Shown here: one piece after another, positions 17,386 to 29,344 of the stretch | Layout: each line of letters starts with the position of its first letter | How positions within the stretch are numbered: position 1 is the first letter of the stretch | Position numbers and translations under genes: made by a program | Assembly (NCBI RefSeq): GCF_025465275.1 | Contig: NZ_JAODNK010000062.1 | Coordinates: forward strand, 1 to 64,000 | Source of the DNA: Nocardia sp. | Lineage (GTDB): Bacteria; Actinomycetota; Actinomycetes; Mycobacteriales; Mycobacteriaceae | Length of the DNA: 64,000 bases | Direction of reading: 5' to 3' | The notes under the pieces: generated by a model | What the model saw: the letters and a program-made list of their open reading frames with translations, nothing else | What the model was told of the DNA's origin: nothing | Databases searched by the model: none

Positions 17386-19638
17386 TTGTTCACGCGCTGG
17401 GGCAATCTCGTGTACCGACTACGGTTCGCTGTGCTCGGTACATTCATTGCCGGATTGCTAGCGCTGGGTGCGTACGGCTCCGGGCTTGGGGACCATCTCA
17501 GCTCCGGCGGTCTCGACGATCCCGGGTCGGAATCCACACACGCCGCGCAATTGGGCGGTGGGGCGTTTCCGCCGAATCACGATGTCGACGTGGTCGTGAT
17601 CTACACCGCGCCACCGGGAAAGACCGTCGACGATCCCGAGTTCAGTCGCAAGGTCGTCGATAGCCTCAACAGTCTGCCGCGCGAGTATCCCGGGCAGATC
17701 ACCGGAATCAACGCTGCCTACTGGCCCACAGAAACCGGGAAGCTGAGCGGGTCGCAGGCCGCCACACCCGATAAAAAGTACGCGGTGGCGACTATCGCGA
17801 TCCGCGGTGACAACGACAACGCGATGCTCTACAACTATCGGATCGTCAAGGACGCCTTCGACATCCCCGGTGTGGTCGTGCAGGTCGGTGGCTTGAAGCC
17901 GGTGGCGGGCACGCTCAACGACACCATGACCGACGACATCCGGCGAATGGAACTCCTCGCCTTCCCCCTGGTCGCGCTACTGCTGTTCTTCGTCTTCGGT
18001 GGCGTGGTCGCTGCTGCGCTGCCCTTGATCGTGGGCGGTCTGACGATGATCGGCGCGAACGGGATCGTCCGCCTCGTGACGAACTACACCGAGGTCAATT
18101 CGTTTGTCGCGCCGGTCGTTTCGATGATCGGCCTGGGTTTGGCCATTGACTACGGCCTGTTCATCGTGAGTCGCTTCCGGGAGGAGCTCGCCGAGGGGTA
18201 CGACACACCAGCGGCGGTACGGCGCGCGGTGATGACCGCCGGGCGCACGGTGGTGTTTTCCGCGACGATGATCATCGCGAGTGCCGGTGGCATGCTGCTC
18301 TTCCCGCAGGGTTTTCTCAAATCGATTGCCTACGGTGCTATTTCGGCCGTATCGCTGGCGGCGCTCACCGCGATCACGGTCTTGCCCGCGATGCTGGCCG
18401 TCCTCGGCCCGCGGGTGGACATGCTGGGCATCAAGAGGTTGCGCAAAACCAAGACCGTCGAGGAGATCGAGAACAGCTTCTGGGGCAGGACCACGCGCTG
18501 GGTGATGCAGCGTCCCGTGAAGGTCGGTGGCACCCTGTGCATCGCGCTGCTGCTGTTGATCTTGCCTGTGCACAATCTGGCCTTCGGCGGATACAGCGAG
18601 CGATACCTGCCCCCGGACAACAAGACTCGGCTCGCGCAGCAGCAGATCGACACGTCGTTCCCCGGCCGCAGGTCCGACCCGATCGAACTGGTCTTCGTGT
18701 CCGCAGACAGCAAGGCTGTCGGCGCCGTCTGGAACCAGGCGAACGCCGCGCCGGGACTGTCCGGGAAGTTCGATGTGCCACAGCGATCCACCACACAGCC
18801 GAACATCTACCGGACCCACGCGCTACTGGCCGACTCCGACGAGGCCGATACCGCCATCGATTACTTGCGGTCTATCCCGACGCCGGACGGGGTGAGCATG
18901 TTCGTCGGCGGGGTGCCGGCCGTCGAGAAGGACAGTCTCGACGCACTGGAGGGCCGGATGCCGCTGATGATCGGCCTGGTCCTGCTCGTCACGACGCTGT
19001 TGATGTTCCTGACCTTCGGCTCGCTGATCCTGCCGATCAAGGCGGCGATCATGAGCGCACTCGGGCTCGGCTCGACCCTGGGCATCCTGACCTGGATCTT
19101 CATAGACGGTCATGGCGCCGGGCTGATGAACTTCACTCCGCAGCCGATCCAGGCGAATGTGCTGGTGTTGATCATGGCCCTCATCTACGGCCTGTCCACC
19201 GACTACGAGGTTTTCCTGCTCTCGCGGATGGTCGAAGCGCGCGCGAAGGGGGCCTCCACCACCGAGGCAGTGCGCATCGGGACCGCGCATACCGGTCGCA
19301 TCATCACCGCGGCCGCGCTGATCCTGCTCGTCGTCACCGGCGCGTTCGCCTTCTCGGATCTGGTGTTGATGCAGTACATCGCGTACGGCATGATCGCCGC
19401 GCTGCTCATCGACGCCACCGTGCTGCGCATGCTCCTGGTGCCGGCGACGATGAAATTGCTCGGTGACGACTGCTGGTGGGCGCCGGCCTGGATGAAGAAG
19501 ATCCAGCAGAAGGTCGGCTTGGGTGAATTCATCCTCGACGATGAACGGCCCGGCAGCACCGAGATCATCGACCTCGTCCGGACCACCCCGATCACCGACC
19601 CGGTGACCATGCAAATCCCGGTGTTCACCGAATCATGA
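17386..19638 (+). CDS. MmpL/MMPL-family transporter
   Basis: A 750-aa RND-type lipid transporter with two repeated halves, each one helix, a periplasmic domain and five helices. The proton-relay motifs GLGLAIDYGLFIVSRFREE (first half) and IYGLSTDYEVFLLSRMVEA (second half) are intact. MMPL proteins export lipids or siderophores to the cell envelope. The start is a TTG at 17386 with AAGGGG 8 nt upstream. It follows the GT39-like gene by 16 nt. A short C-terminal cytosolic tail of about 60 aa is present; there is no large C-terminal domain as in MmpL3. Confidence 0.92.
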   Translation: MFTRWGNLVYRLRFAVLGTFIAGLLALGAYGSGLGDHLSSGGLDDPGSESTHAAQLGGGAFPPNHDVDVVVIYTAPPGKTVDDPEFSRKVVDSLNSLPREYPGQITGINAAYWPTETGKLSGSQAATPDKKYAVATIAIRGDNDNAMLYNYRIVKDAFDIPGVVVQVGGLKPVAGTLNDTMTDDIRRMELLAFPLVALLLFFVFGGVVAAALPLIVGGLTMIGANGIVRLVTNYTEVNSFVAPVVSMIGLGLAIDYGLFIVSRFREELAEGYDTPAAVRRAVMTAGRTVVFSATMIIASAGGMLLFPQGFLKSIAYGAISAVSLAALTAITVLPAMLAVLGPRVDMLGIKRLRKTKTVEEIENSFWGRTTRWVMQRPVKVGGTLCIALLLLILPVHNLAFGGYSERYLPPDNKTRLAQQQIDTSFPGRRSDPIELVFVSADSKAVGAVWNQANAAPGLSGKFDVPQRSTTQPNIYRTHALLADSDEADTAIDYLRSIPTPDGVSMFVGGVPAVEKDSLDALEGRMPLMIGLVLLVTTLLMFLTFGSLILPIKAAIMSALGLGSTLGILTWIFIDGHGAGLMNFTPQPIQANVLVLIMALIYGLSTDYEVFLLSRMVEARAKGASTTEAVRIGTAHTGRIITAAALILLVVTGAFAFSDLVLMQYIAYGMIAALLIDATVLRMLLVPATMKLLGDDCWWAPAWMKKIQQKVGLGEFILDDERPGSTEIIDLVRTTPITDPVTMQIPVFTES

Positions 19639-19750
19639 TGCGCGAGGGATGAACCGGATCCTGTGATGTTGTCGATCCTGCGGAGCGGCGTTCGTCGGAA
19701 CTATCGAGCCGGTTCGATGACTCGGCCGCAACCCCGCAGGAGTTCGACAG

Positions 19751-20083
19751 ATGAGCACGCCCACCGAGCCCAAGCCGCGCGCACGATTCGTGGTCATGTA
19801 CGACCTGCCCTCCGACGTGGAGGCATTCGAGCGCCACTACTGGGACGTACACATCCCACTGGCCAAACAGCTGCCCGGCCTGCGCCGTTACACCGTCAGC
19901 CGCGATGCGAAGCCGGTCATCGGCGAGCCGTATTACCTTGTCGGCATGCTCGATTGGGATGACGTGGATGCACTCGGTCAGTCATTCGAATCCGAGATCG
20001 GGCGACAGTGCGCCACCGATGTGGCAATCCTCGGCCGCTACGCGACCATCCGCAGCATGGTTGTCCAACTCGACGAGGCATAG
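19751..20083 (+). CDS. EthD-family protein
   Basis: A 110-aa protein of the EthD/dimeric alpha-beta barrel family, with ERHYWDVHIPLAKQLPGLRRYTVSR being diagnostic. Members are small dimeric proteins found with oxidoreductases of catabolic pathways; the prototype is needed for ethyl-ether degradation, though its reaction is unclear. The ATG at 19751 follows CAGGAG. It is an isolated rightward gene followed by a terminator at 20103-20142. Confidence 0.85.
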   Translation: MSTPTEPKPRARFVVMYDLPSDVEAFERHYWDVHIPLAKQLPGLRRYTVSRDAKPVIGEPYYLVGMLDWDDVDALGQSFESEIGRQCATDVAILGRYATIRSMVVQLDEA

Positions 20084-20102
20084 CACCGGCGTCAGAACCG
20101 CC

Positions 20103-20142
20103 GAAGAGGCCCTGATCGGCAGAGTGCCGCTAGGGCCTCTTC
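20103..20142. terminator. Bidirectional terminator
   Basis: Perfect 11-bp outer stem GAAGAGGCCCT / AGGGCCTCTTC with an inner CGGCA/TGCCG stem, between convergent units. Confidence 0.85.
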
Positions 20143-20161
20143 CACTGGTGCCGGGCCGGGG

Positions 20162-20927
20162 TTATGGGACCTGTGGTGGGCGGTCGGGGACCAGGAGGGT
20201 GGCGATTGCCTCGCCTATCGGGATGGCGTTGTCTCTATCGGCGTCCGCGGTGGGGCCGAGAGTGGCGTAGACGACGATGGTGGTGGCGGTTTTGGTGTCG
20301 TAGAAGGCGACTCCGTTGTAGCCGCCGTAGGCGGGGTTCATGAAGAGCCAGTCGGCCAGGTGGGGGACGCCGAAGGCGAAGTACTTCTGGGTGGTGAGGG
20401 GGCCCAAGCCGGCGGTGGAGGGGGCCATCATCTGCTGGAATCGGCTGGGGGAGAGCAGTTCACCCTTGCCCAGGGCGCGAACCCAGCGGCCGATGTCGGC
20501 GATGGTGGAGTTCATATTGCCGCTGTGCAGGAATGCGGTCGGGTTCCAGAAGGTGGCGTCTTCGAAGATCTTTCGCTCATCGGTGTAGCCGTGCAGGATC
20601 GGCTCGTCGATCTGGGCGGTGAGCACCACTTCGGTCTGCTTCATGCCCAGCGGGTCGAGTACGTACTGGGAGATCAGGTCGCCCAGCGGGGAGTCGCCCA
20701 CCGCGCCGAGGGCGATCTGCTGTTTATCGCGCCACACGCCGAAAACCGCTGCGCTGAGACCGAGTTCGGCCAGTTTGCCGCGCACGATATCGGTGATCTG
20801 GGCGGCTTCGGGGGGAGCTGGCGGCTTCGGGCGAACTCGTTTGCCGGTCCGACCCGCACGCACTGATGATCACGGTGAGCACAACTGCCAGCACCGCACT
20901 TACCCGATAGCGATTCGACACACTCAT
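20162..20927 (-). pseudogene. Broken serine beta-lactamase-like lipoprotein gene
   Basis: Remnant of a secreted class-C-beta-lactamase-like serine hydrolase. The start at 20927 encodes a lipoprotein signal (VSAVLAVVLTVIISACGS, lipobox Cys). The frame then shifts at a run of six C/G (20810-20815): removing one base restores the continuation SSPEAAQITDIVRG. Further on, the text jumps from ALGAVGDSPL directly to GDLISQYVLDPLGMKQ, so roughly 110 residues of the normal fold, including the SxxK nucleophile and YxN motifs, are missing. The C-terminal third is well preserved, which suggests a recent loss. Confidence 0.8.
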
Positions 20928-21009
20928 CACCGCAGTCCCTTCGCAGAAGAAGACGGCTCGAGCTGCGTCCATCAGAATCTACGCCGGTAGCGGGACCATA
21001 GCCAGAAAA

Positions 21010-21039
21010 GAAGGCCCGGTCCGTCAGGACCGGGCCTTC
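21010..21039. repeat. Conserved terminator hairpin, copy 1
   Basis: GAAGGCCCGGTCC / GGACCGGGCCTTC with loop GTCA. On the minus strand it is followed by TTTT and starts 10 nt after the DUF5302 stop. One of five copies in the window sharing the core AGGCCCGGTCC stem. Confidence 0.9.
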
Positions 21040-21048
21040 CTCGGTTTC

Positions 21049-21261
21049 CTAGCCCCCTGCCCTGCGGCGGAAGGTGCGTTTGCCGCCCGCCTGGGCGTGG
21101 GTGCCGCGTACCTTCGCGGCGTTCTGGGCGGCACCGCCGGCTGAGGCGTTGCCATTCTTCCGTTCGAGCGCTTCGCGGAACTTCCGCTTGGTTGCCGCTT
21201 CCGGCGATTCGGTCGCTTCGTCCCCTAGCTGTTCGGCTGGGACTTCTTGTTCATCGGCCAT
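21049..21261 (-). CDS. DUF5302 family protein
   Basis: A 70-aa highly charged, probably disordered protein. The central TKRKFREALERKN followed by NASAGGAAQ and a basic Gly-rich end (KRTFRRRAGG) match the actinobacterial DUF5302 family. The ATG at 21261 begins MADEQEVPAEQ; an upstream frame would add 11 residues. Function unknown; the basic tail suggests nucleic-acid binding, which is inference only. Terminated by the conserved hairpin copy 1. Confidence 0.75.
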   Translation of the reverse strand: MADEQEVPAEQLGDEATESPEAATKRKFREALERKNGNASAGGAAQNAAKVRGTHAQAGGKRTFRRRAGG

Positions 21262-21322
21262 GGGCCCAGCCTGCCACTTCCGGCGGCCGGGCATTACCTG
21301 GTTTTCGCCGAGCGTGGCTGAT

Positions 21323-22012
21323 TCAGGCGCCCGGTTCGCCGTAGGCTGCGGCGATGTCCTTGGAGCCGGCCCAGCGGCTGTAGGTGGGGGACTGCGGCCA
21401 GCCGGCCGGGGAGTCCTGCCAGACCTCCTGCCGGCCGTACGGCAGCAGGTCGATCAGGGGGAAGGCGTGGCTGAGTTGTTCGGTGCCGCGACCGGTGGTG
21501 TGCCAGGTGCGGTAGACGGTGTCGCCATCGCGGAGGAAGACGCTGACGGCGAATCCGCCGCCGGGAGGTGCGTCGACGTCACTGCCGAACGAACTGTTCG
21601 CCGTGGAGTACCAGGTCATCTTGTTTCCGACCCGCCGCTTGTAGGCGAGCGCCTCATCGATCGGCCCCTGGGTGACGATGACGAACCGGGCGTCGTAGTT
21701 GTCCAGGAACTCCAATCGCGTGAATTGCGAGGTGAACCCGGTGCATCCGCCGCACTGCCACTCCTCGCCCGCGAACCACATGTGGTTGTAGACGATCAGC
21801 TGTGACTTGTCGCCGAAGAGGTCCACGAGCCGGACCGGTCCCGCCTCGCCGTCGAGGGTGTACTCGGGCATTTCGACCATCGGCAGGCGGCGACGCTGCG
21901 CGGCGATCGCATCGAGCTCCCGAGTCGCGGCCTTCTCCCGGATGCGCAGCGCGTCGAGTTCATGCCGCCAGGTATCGGTGTCGACGACGGGCGGCAGTGC
22001 TTTGGTGCTCAT
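21323..22012 (-). CDS. DUF899 thioredoxin-like family protein
   Basis: A 229-aa protein of the DUF899 family. The N-terminal helix (ELDALRIREKAATRELDAIAAQRRRLPMVEM) is followed by a thioredoxin-fold part with YNHMWFAGEEWQCGGCTGFTSQF, in which CGGC-type cysteines replace the thioredoxin CGPC. Members are predicted thiol-disulfide or dithiol proteins without proven function. Start ATG 22012 follows GAGGACC. Single gene. Confidence 0.85.
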   Translation of the reverse strand: MSTKALPPVVDTDTWRHELDALRIREKAATRELDAIAAQRRRLPMVEMPEYTLDGEAGPVRLVDLFGDKSQLIVYNHMWFAGEEWQCGGCTGFTSQFTRLEFLDNYDARFVIVTQGPIDEALAYKRRVGNKMTWYSTANSSFGSDVDAPPGGGFAVSVFLRDGDTVYRTWHTTGRGTEQLSHAFPLIDLLPYGRQEVWQDSPAGWPQSPTYSRWAGSKDIAAAYGEPGA

Positions 22013-22158
22013 AGAGGTCCTCCCAGACCGTGTTCACACATTGCGAGCTTGTCTGTATAGACACCGCCCGCCCCCCGAACTAATCGGTCCCCGCCCCCTC
22101 CGTTCGCCGAAGATCGGCGTTGATGGTGCATGTGGCGGATTCTGGGTATCTCCCCAGT

Positions 22159-22356
22159 ATGTTCGCCATCGTTGCTGTCGTTCTGTTCGCCATTGCCCTG
22201 TTGATCGAACTCGTGAAGTGGGCCACGACTACCGGGGTGGTGGCGCTTGTCATCGCCGGATTTCTAGCTTTGTCGCTGCATCACGGGGGATTCAGTTCCC
22301 GGATCCAGTCGCAGGGCGGGTGGAAGTCGCGGAAGTGGGGTCGTCGCCGGCTCTGA
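22159..22356 (+). CDS. Small membrane protein
   Basis: A 65-aa protein with two closely spaced transmembrane segments (MFAIVAVVLFAIALLIELV and TGVVALVIAGFLALSLHH) and a basic C-terminus (WKSRKWGRRRL). In-frame starts at 22120 and 22123 would add 12-13 residues. No clear ribosome site, so the start is uncertain. No known family; similar two-helix proteins are common in actinobacteria. Confidence 0.45.
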   Translation: MFAIVAVVLFAIALLIELVKWATTTGVVALVIAGFLALSLHHGGFSSRIQSQGGWKSRKWGRRRL

Positions 22357-22419
22357 TGAGTGGGATGGCAGGATTCAGCGCGAAAATCTAATGGATTCAG
22401 CGCTTTTGGAGGTCTTGCC

Positions 22420-22795
22420 GTGCGTGTTCTCGTCACCGGAGCCAACCGTGGGATCGGGGCCGCGATCGCGGCTCACCTCGTGGACGAGGGACATACGATG
22501 TTCAAGCACCGCGCCGGGCGCATTGTCATCATCGGGTCGGCCGCGGTCGCTGGCTCGCGAATTGGGTTCGCGGGGAATCACATCCAATGTCATTGCCCCC
22601 GGTTTCACCGAGACGGATATGGCTGCCGGTGTGAGTGAGAAGATCGTCGCGACCGCGCTGGCCGCCATCCCGCTCGGCCGGTTCGGGAAGCCGGAGGAAG
22701 TTGCCGCTACCGCTGCTTTCCTCCTCTCGCCCGGCGCTGCCTACATCACCGGCACCGTGATCAATGTCGACGGTGGTATCGGCATGGGGCACTGA
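22420..22795 (+). pseudogene. Broken short-chain dehydrogenase (FabG-like)
   Basis: A ribosome site (GGAGG, 7 nt before GTG 22420) and the cofactor motif VRVLVTGANRGIGAAIA start a normal SDR, but the frame jumps from VDEGHT to MFKHRAGRIVIIGSAAVAGS, losing about 80 residues. A second break removes the catalytic YxxxK helix and shifts the frame; the rest (LGSRGITSNVIAPGFTETDM to INVDGGIGMGH) continues in another frame to 22795. With catalytic residues gone it cannot be an active enzyme. Confidence 0.8.
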
Positions 22796-22889
22796 CGGCC
22801 GTTTCGGCGAAGTGCTCGCGGCGGTCTGCGACCAGCCGAGCCGACTGCTGGTGGTTGACGGGGTTCGGGATCGGGCGCATGGTGGGCCG

Positions 22890-23852
22890 ATGGGTGATGG
22901 GGTGCGTGACGGGCTGAAGCTGAGCAGTCTCGACAGTCCGCTGTTCGATGGGTCGGGGGCGAGCAAGGGGGAGCTCATCGACTATTTGGAGGCGGTGGGG
23001 GAGCGGATGGTGCGGGGGTTGCGGGGGCGGCCGCTGTCGGTGGTGCGGGTGCGGCCGGGGCAGGAGCCGTTCATGCAGAAGAATCTGCCGAAGTACACGC
23101 CGGAGTGGGTGAGTCGGGTGACGGTGTGGGCGGGGAGCTCGAAACGTGAAGTGTCGTATGCGCTTTGCGATGATGTACGGACGCTGCTGTGGTTCGGCAA
23201 TCAGCGTGCTGTCGAGTATCACGTGACACTGCTGCTGGCCGAGAACCTGGTTGATTACTCCGGTGGCCCAACGCATCTCGTGCTCGATATCGATCCGGCG
23301 CCCGATCAGCCGTTCCAGCAGGTGGTGGCTGCGGCCGAGCTGATTCGCCAGGCGCTGGCCGCCGATGGGCTGGCGGGTGCGGTGAAAACCAGTGGTTCCA
23401 AGGGTGTGCACATCTTCGTCCCCGTGGAGCCGGGGGTGAGCATCGATGATGCGGCCGCTGCCACCCGCGCCATCGCGGCCCGCGCCGAACGATTGGATCC
23501 GGCGCTGGCCACCACGGCCTTCATTCGAGAAGACCGCGGCGGCAAGGTCTTTCTCGACTCCACCCGTGCGGGCGGCGCGACGGTGGCCGCCGCCTACAGC
23601 CCGCGGATCCGGCCCGGCGCCACGGTGTCGTTCCCGGTGAGCTGGGCCGACCTCCCCGATATCCACCCGCGTGACTTCACGATCCGCACTGCCGCAAAGC
23701 AACTCGGCGATCGCGATCCGTGGGCGGAGTTCATGCCCGCACCACAGGCCCTGCCCGCCGACCTGATCGCGGAGGGCCACACCATCCCGGTCGCCCGGGT
23801 GCAGGCCATGCACGAGGGCAAGCGCCGCGCCCGCGCCCGCCGCGACTCCTGA
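22890..23852 (+). CDS. Stand-alone LigD-type DNA polymerase/primase (NHEJ polymerase domain)
   Basis: A 320-aa archaeo-eukaryotic-primase-like polymerase corresponding to the polymerase domain of LigD. Features: DVRTLLWFGNQRAVEYHVTL, metal-binding LVLDIDPAPD, KTSGSKGVHIFVPV with the catalytic His, and FLDSTRAGGATVAAAYSPR. Such proteins extend and fill in ends in non-homologous end joining and can insert ribonucleotides. No ligase or nuclease domain and no Ku gene is attached. The start is uncertain: ATG 22890 and GTG 22902 fit the family; an ATG at 22764 would overlap the broken SDR. Confidence 0.85.
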   Translation: MGDGVRDGLKLSSLDSPLFDGSGASKGELIDYLEAVGERMVRGLRGRPLSVVRVRPGQEPFMQKNLPKYTPEWVSRVTVWAGSSKREVSYALCDDVRTLLWFGNQRAVEYHVTLLLAENLVDYSGGPTHLVLDIDPAPDQPFQQVVAAAELIRQALAADGLAGAVKTSGSKGVHIFVPVEPGVSIDDAAAATRAIAARAERLDPALATTAFIREDRGGKVFLDSTRAGGATVAAAYSPRIRPGATVSFPVSWADLPDIHPRDFTIRTAAKQLGDRDPWAEFMPAPQALPADLIAEGHTIPVARVQAMHEGKRRARARRDS

Positions 23853-23859
23853 GCCGGTC

Positions 23860-24663
23860 CTAGTCGGCGGGAAGACCGGTGAGCCGGGCCGAGATATCCC
23901 AGAGCCGCTCGCCGACTTCGGGATCGGTGACCTGCTTGTGGGTGGGTTCCTGGCGGCGGTGCTTATTGAAGTAGGCGCCGTTGATCGACTCCGGGTCGGC
24001 GACGGTGGCCAGCTCGATCAGCGGGGCCGCGCCCTTGTCGGCACTCGGCAGGAAGTAGCGGCCGACGCGCATGAGGGGGCCGAGAATGGAGTCCTCGCGC
24101 ATGACATCGGTGGCCGTGCCGCCGGGGTGGAAGGCGGTAGCGGTGAGCTTCTCCTCCCGGCGGGCCAGTTCGCGGGTGAAGAGCAGGACCGCGAGTTTGG
24201 CTGCGCCGTAAGCACGTTGGCCGCCGAGCCCGTCCAGATTGTTCAGGTCGAGGGTGGCGAACCGGTAGGCGACGCTGCCGGTATTGATCACCTGGGCTTC
24301 GGACAGGGACGGCAATAGCAGGTTGGTCAACAGGAACGGCGCGAGATAGTTGACCTGAAAGGTCATTTCGTGGCCGTCGGGGGTCAGGTGGCGGCCCGAG
24401 AAGACGCCGCCGGCATTATTGGCCAGGACGTCGATCGGCCGATCGCGGAGTTTGTCGGCCAGCGCACGGACGTCGTCGAGCCGGCTGAAGTCGGCGGTGT
24501 GATACTCGGCCTTGATCGAATCAGCCACGGCACGAGTCTTTTCCGGCGAACGGCCGACCACTACGACGCGGGCGCCGAGTTCGGCGAAGCGGGCGACGGC
24601 GGCGGCGCCGATGCCCGAACTCGCTCCGGTGACGACAACCGTGCGGCCCTGCAGATCTGACAT
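23860..24663 (-). CDS. Short-chain dehydrogenase/reductase (retinol-dehydrogenase-like)
   Basis: A 267-aa NAD(P)-dependent SDR. Cofactor motif TGASSGIG (residues 12-19), NNAGG near 81, catalytic Ser in INTGSVAY and YGAAK (about 152). The long C-terminus and the order resemble the retinol dehydrogenase/WW-domain oxidoreductase-like group that acts on lipophilic alcohols or ketones. It is divergent from a TetR regulator across 95 bp containing operator-like repeats, so it is probably repressed by it. Ends 7 nt from the convergent LigD-type gene. Confidence 0.88.
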   Translation of the reverse strand: MSDLQGRTVVVTGASSGIGAAAVARFAELGARVVVVGRSPEKTRAVADSIKAEYHTADFSRLDDVRALADKLRDRPIDVLANNAGGVFSGRHLTPDGHEMTFQVNYLAPFLLTNLLLPSLSEAQVINTGSVAYRFATLDLNNLDGLGGQRAYGAAKLAVLLFTRELARREEKLTATAFHPGGTATDVMREDSILGPLMRVGRYFLPSADKGAAPLIELATVADPESINGAYFNKHRRQEPTHKQVTDPEVGERLWDISARLTGLPAD

Positions 24664-24706
24664 ATCGATAACTCCTAGTGGTCTGTCCAGCTACTGTATG
24701 CCAGCG

Positions 24707-24742
24707 TTTCAGATTATTGCAGTTTCTGAAAAATTGCAGTTT
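24707..24742. promoter_or_regulatory. Operator-like repeats between SDR and TetR genes
   Basis: Inverted repeat TTTCAGA-N11-TCTGAAA (24707-24731) overlaps two direct copies of TTGCAGTTT (24717-24725, 24734-24742). The stretch is AT-rich and sits midway between divergent starts. Likely TetR binding site. Confidence 0.6.
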
Positions 24743-24758
24743 ATGCTAAATTTTCGCC

Positions 24759-27917
<3,159 letters not shown>

Positions 27918-27982
27918 GCACTTCAACTTAGTCCCCGGTTACCGGAGGCGGCCTCGTCCACTTCGGTGCGCGTGACCGCGAT

Positions 27983-28735
27983 TCACAAGGTGCGGTCGAG
28001 GAGCGCGAGCAATTCCTGCCAATGCCGGGCGTCGCCCGCGGCGTCGTATCGGCTGGTGTCGGCCTGGGTGTAGCCGTGACCTGCACCGGGATAGACCTCG
28101 GCGCGAAAGGTCACTCCGGCCGTAGTCAGTGCCTCGTTCAGGCGCTCGATCTGTTCGAGCGGCAGCGATGGATCTTGATCTGCGTGACCGAAATACAGTT
28201 CGGCGGTGATCCGGTCGGCGAGCAGGTGCGGACTGTCGGGCTGATCGGTGGCCAGCCGGCCGGCGTGGAACGCGGCCGCCGCAGCGACCCGGTCAGGGAA
28301 GTGCTCCGCCGTGAGCAGGGCCGTCCGGCCGCCCATGCAATAGCCGGTGACGCCCACCCGGTCTCCGATCGTCAGCGGTGATGCCGACAACCAGTCCAGG
28401 TAGCTCCCCGCGTCCCGCATGGCCAGATCCGGTGTCAGCGTCGCCATCATCGGGCCGATTTCCGAGAAGATCGACGCCTTGCTCATATCGATGAATTCCG
28501 GCAGCTCGAGCAACGGTGCACGCCCGTGCCGATAGAACAGATTCGGCAGCAGTACGGTATACCCGTGTGCGGCGATTCGCCGTGCCATGCCTTCGAGTTG
28601 CGGACGAATCCCGATGGCGTCCATGAACATCAGCACACCCGGCCGGGCGACCCCATCCGCCGGGCTCGCCAGATAGGCGTCCGCGACACCATCCGCGGTC
28701 GGCACCTCCACCGTCACACCGTTCACCGAACTCAC
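27983..28735 (-). CDS. Dienelactone hydrolase family protein
   Basis: A 250-aa alpha/beta hydrolase with the Cys nucleophile of dienelactone hydrolases in GVTGYCMGGRTA, an acid residue in YFGHADQDPS and the catalytic His in GAGHGYTQ. Dienelactone hydrolases open lactones in chloroaromatic breakdown, but many members act on other esters. GTG start at 28735. It is co-directional with the aldo/keto reductase, 65 nt apart. Confidence 0.9.
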   Translation of the reverse strand: MSSVNGVTVEVPTADGVADAYLASPADGVARPGVLMFMDAIGIRPQLEGMARRIAAHGYTVLLPNLFYRHGRAPLLELPEFIDMSKASIFSEIGPMMATLTPDLAMRDAGSYLDWLSASPLTIGDRVGVTGYCMGGRTALLTAEHFPDRVAAAAAFHAGRLATDQPDSPHLLADRITAELYFGHADQDPSLPLEQIERLNEALTTAGVTFRAEVYPGAGHGYTQADTSRYDAAGDARHWQELLALLDRTL

Positions 28736-28801
28736 GTCGGATACCTCCTCTTCGATGCGATACCAAGCACTACCGCATAGATCGCTGAGAGTCGAGTCGC
28801 C

Positions 28802-29344
28802 TCAGGGTTCCGGTTCCGGGTCCGGGCGGTTCCAGCCCAGGATCATTGCGGGCGCGCAGCCGCCGGCCATGAGGGCGGCCAGGCCCATCATGCCTCCGGC
28901 GTAGGCGGTTCGGAATGCTTCGGCCTTCGGGTCGAAGGCGCCGGCGAAGATCAGGTAGAAGATCGGCAGCACGGTGAGCGACTGGCTGACTGCCAGGCCC
29001 ATGGACCGCGCGGTATCGCGTTGCTGGATCTCGAATTCGTCGAGTGCTTCCGCCGGTGCGTGGTCGTATCCATTGGAGGCGATGCGCAGCATGGTCCAGG
29101 CCGGGATCATCACCACCGCCGCGGCTACCGCGATGAGCGGGGCCCACTTCAGGTTGAAGACGCACAGCAGTCCGGTGAGGAATATGGTGCCGATGGCCAC
29201 GGCGACCACGATCACCAGCTTCCGGCGGCGGCGCTGGTTGCGCCACTTCGGCAGCATTCCGGAGATGCGCTCGTCGCGGACATGCCAGCGCCGAATCCGG
29301 TAGTCCTGGTACCGATCCAGCAGGCCGATCGATGGAGTGGTCAT
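28802..29344 (-). CDS. Four-helix membrane protein paired with XRE regulator
   Basis: A 180-aa membrane protein with two pairs of helices (LVIVVAVAIGTIFLTGLLCVF, APLIAVAAAVVMIPAWTML; SLTVLPIFYLIFAGAF, GGMMGLAALMAGGCAPAMIL). Between them lies a charged cytosolic loop. Its ATG overlaps the stop of the upstream XRE gene (ATGA), a common arrangement where a small YozG-like repressor controls a membrane partner. Function unknown. Confidence 0.75.
   Translation of the reverse strand: MTTPSIGLLDRYQDYRIRRWHVRDERISGMLPKWRNQRRRRKLVIVVAVAIGTIFLTGLLCVFNLKWAPLIAVAAAVVMIPAWTMLRIASNGYDHAPAEALDEFEIQQRDTARSMGLAVSQSLTVLPIFYLIFAGAFDPKAEAFRTAYAGGMMGLAALMAGGCAPAMILGWNRPDPEPEP

Noticed and set aside
20103..20142. 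Possible sixth copy of the conserved hairpin family
   Set aside because: Stem GAAGAGGCCCT differs from the AGGCCCGGTCC core.
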